Source: Deltaproteobacteria bacterium (GTDB lineage: Bacteria; Desulfobacterota; Desulfobacteria; Desulfobacterales; JAFDDL01). Taken from it: DNA of 24,580 nucleotides. The stretch is taken from NCBI GenBank assembly GCA_019310865.1, contig JAFDDL010000004.1, forward strand, positions 1 to 24,580, given 5' to 3'. The notes beneath the pieces are model-generated. The model was not told where the DNA came from and did no database searches. It worked only from the letters and a program-made list of their open reading frames with translations. The translations under genes and the position numbers were made by a program. Positions 22,759-24,580 of this stretch are shown one piece after another (the stretch's first letter is position 1; every line of letters starts with the position of its first letter).

Positions 22759-24123
22759 ATGGCGGAAAAAGTGGCACGGAGTCTGTCTCTGTTTGGGGCG
22801 GTGGCGACGATTGTGGGGCTGGTGGTGGGGGCCTCCATTTTTATCCTGATTCCAGGGCTTGCCGGTATGTGCGGCCCCAGTCTCTGGTTGGCCTATCTGT
22901 TGTCTTCGATTCCTGCAATTTTTGCAGTCCTCTATCTCATCCAACTGGGGGCCGCCCTGCCGGTCACCGGCGCCAACTACATTGCTGTCACCCGTTGGCT
23001 GTCTCCCATGGCCGGCTTTTCCGGTTCCATGGTCACCCTGGTGGCCATCGTCAGCACGAACTGTATCGTCGCCTGGGGATTTGCACAATATTTGACCGAC
23101 ATGTTCCCCCTGATTCCCCCCTTGCTGATCGCTATTGGCATTATTCTTCTGTTCGGATTGATTAACTGGATGGGTGTCAAAGCATTTGAATTCGTTCAGA
23201 TCATCATGTTTTTGGCCTTCATCGTCGCCATGGTGATGTTTGGCGTCGGTGGCACGATTCATGCCGATCCGGCGCTCATTAGGCCGCTGTTCCCCAATGG
23301 GGTGAGAAGTTTTTTCTTTGCCGTTGCCATCGCCAACTTTTCCTGGGGCGGACTGATCGTAATCGCGGAAGTTGCCGGGGAAATAAAAAATCCCCGTCGA
23401 AACATTCCCCTTGCCCTGATCATATCGCTGCTGCTGATTTTGGTACTCTATGTGCTGCAAACCTTTGCCCTGACCGCTACCATGAGCTGGAAAGAGGCTG
23501 GAAACATCGGTGCAACGGCCGTGATCGACGCAGCACATCGGTTTCTACCGTCCTGGGCTGTTGGCTATCTTTGGATATCCGCGCTGCTGGCCATGGCAAC
23601 ATCGGTGAATGCAATCATGATGTTGGCCGCCCGGGAGGCGTTGGTCTTAAGCCGGGACAAAATACTTCCCCACTTTTTGTCACGGATCAATCCGCGTTTC
23701 AAAACCCCGGAGGGCGCGCTTTTGTTTATCACCGTGCTGTCTCTGGCCGGCGTGTTGGTATCGGCGGATCTTGAAAGATATGCTTTAATCGTGGTACTGG
23801 CCCTCATGGTCCTGCAGATGCTCGGGGCCAGTGCCGTGTTTCGCATGCCGCGGGTAGCCGCAGATATTTACGAAAAAGCGGAAATTCGGTTCAACCGGTT
23901 CTGGCAAGCCTTCACCTGGGTGGGATGCATGGTGCTCTTTGGCGGAATCTTTGTCTTCAGTTTCCAGGAAGACCCGAAAACCGGCTTGATCTTCATCGGT
24001 ATCTATGCACTTGGGTTTGTCTACTGGCAAGTGAGAAAGGCGCATCTTAAAAAACGAAATATCGACATCGAGAAAGAATTGAAGAAAATCAGCGAAGTCA
24101 CCCTACTTGAGATGGAAAGCTGA
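22759..24123 (+). CDS. APC-superfamily amino-acid permease
   Basis: A 454-residue inner-membrane permease with about 12 hydrophobic segments. TM1 has the unwound substrate/ion motif IVGLVVGASIFILIPGLAG, and TM2-3 carry GAALPVTGANYIAVTRWLSP, typical of the amino acid-polyamine-organocation superfamily. EVAGEIKNPRRNIPLAL after TM6 is the conserved loop of amino-acid permeases. The C-terminal about 45 residues are charged and cytoplasmic. AAAAGGAG lies seven bases before ATG 22759. It diverges from the MFS exporter. It could serve amino-acid or amine uptake; purine transporters belong to other families (NCS2/NCS1), so a direct link to the left-hand cluster is not supported. Confidence 0.92.
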   Translation: MAEKVARSLSLFGAVATIVGLVVGASIFILIPGLAGMCGPSLWLAYLLSSIPAIFAVLYLIQLGAALPVTGANYIAVTRWLSPMAGFSGSMVTLVAIVSTNCIVAWGFAQYLTDMFPLIPPLLIAIGIILLFGLINWMGVKAFEFVQIIMFLAFIVAMVMFGVGGTIHADPALIRPLFPNGVRSFFFAVAIANFSWGGLIVIAEVAGEIKNPRRNIPLALIISLLLILVLYVLQTFALTATMSWKEAGNIGATAVIDAAHRFLPSWAVGYLWISALLAMATSVNAIMMLAAREALVLSRDKILPHFLSRINPRFKTPEGALLFITVLSLAGVLVSADLERYALIVVLALMVLQMLGASAVFRMPRVAADIYEKAEIRFNRFWQAFTWVGCMVLFGGIFVFSFQEDPKTGLIFIGIYALGFVYWQVRKAHLKKRNIDIEKELKKISEVTLLEMES

Positions 24124-24163
24124 AATATCTTACCCCGATCTTTCACTAACCGCTATTCTATAT

Positions 24164-24580
24164 CTATGATTTTGGAGAGATGCTTGCCGTATCAAATTCG
24201 ATATAGACATTACCGCCAAAGCCAACCTTGACCACTCCCTGGATCAGAACACGCGCTTTGTTTCGGATTGCATTTGACGGCAGATGATCGTCTTCCTCCA
24301 GCACCAATTCCACCTGGCCGGTCCCATCCGAAAACAGCATAGTCTCATAGTTGACTTCTTTCACAATGAAACCTTCCAGTGTGACATCCTTTCCCTTCAG
24401 GCCCGGCTCTGCAAGATCTTTTACGGTGTGGGAGGCTAACGTGCTTTTCAAGATTGGCGCAACTGGTTTTTCTGGTACAATGGTGGCATCAATCGCTTTT
24501 TCCGTAGGCGTTTTGGCTTTTTCATGCTGAATCGATTTCGCTGGTTCAACGGGGGCCAGGGATTCGTTTTCAGGTTTCAT
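24164..24580 (-). CDS. BOF/YgiW-like OB-fold protein, C-terminal part (may extend beyond window)
   Basis: The - strand frame is open to the window edge; an ATG falls exactly at 24580-24578, but it is not clear that it is the true start because no upstream sequence is visible. The first about 50 residues are rich in Pro, Lys, Glu and Ala and look disordered (a periplasmic linker is possible). The following about 85 residues (TVKDLAEPGLKGKDVTLEGFIV...MLFSDGTGQVELVLEEDD...KARVLIQGVVKVG...YIEFDTASI) resemble the bacterial OB-fold (BOF, YgiW/YdeI) domain, usually a small secreted stress-related protein. A signal peptide, if any, lies outside the window. It converges on the APC permease, with 40 bp between the genes. 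Confidence 0.6.
   Translation of the reverse strand: MKPENESLAPVEPAKSIQHEKAKTPTEKAIDATIVPEKPVAPILKSTLASHTVKDLAEPGLKGKDVTLEGFIVKEVNYETMLFSDGTGQVELVLEEDDHLPSNAIRNKARVLIQGVVKVGFGGNVYIEFDTASISPKS

Noticed and set aside
22711..23538. 275-codon - strand frame opposite the APC permease
   Set aside because: Its Gln/Gly/His/Asp-rich composition is the mirror of membrane-helix codons on the + strand; the permease is clearly the real gene.

Overview
The window reads as a chromosomal segment of an anaerobic, Gram-negative bacterium. The outer membrane is implied by a TonB-dependent receptor. The anaerobic, selenium/molybdenum lifestyle is inferred from a large purine-degradation cluster related to the Escherichia coli ygeW-ygfK-xdh region. 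A Desulfobacterota-like host fits the mixture of genes, but no rRNA or marker gene is present, so this is only an inference.

Left half (1-13567), all on the + strand. In order it holds: the 3' end of an XdhD-type molybdenum hydroxylase; a YheO/DauR-type PAS-HTH regulator; a broken ygeY (M20 hydrolase); ygeW (knotted carbamoyltransferase); ssnA (aminohydrolase); hyuA (hydantoinase-like); ygfK (large flavin/Fe-S oxidoreductase); and xdhA-xdhB-xdhC (Mo, FAD and 2Fe-2S subunits of a xanthine dehydrogenase). Many junctions are ATGA overlaps, and a strong hairpin terminator closes the block. Together the genes can hydroxylate or reduce a purine (XdhABC, XdhD, YgfK), deaminate it and open its rings (SsnA, HyuA), and process ureido/amide products (YgeW, YgeY). 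No ygeX (diaminopropionate ammonia-lyase) or ygeV (sigma-54 activator) is seen here. ygeY carries an internal deletion plus frameshift that removes the family's metal-bridging Asp segment.

Right half (13596-24580), mixed strands and accessory in character. A TonB-dependent receptor (-) diverges from a tandem, two-domain TetR regulator (+) across a dyad-rich 0.47-kb region. A self-inhibited class II Fic protein (-) follows, with a palindrome covering its own promoter. Next come a GPH-family symporter (+), an orphan PaaG-like enoyl-CoA hydratase/isomerase (-), a decayed biotin-carrier tail, an EntS-like MFS exporter (-), an APC amino-acid permease (+), and the C-terminal part of an OB-fold protein (-) at the window edge. 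The receptor, double TetR, symporter and crotonase could form an uptake/catabolic locus for a poorly soluble organic compound, but that link is speculative.

No tRNA, rRNA, CRISPR array or intact insertion sequence was recognised.
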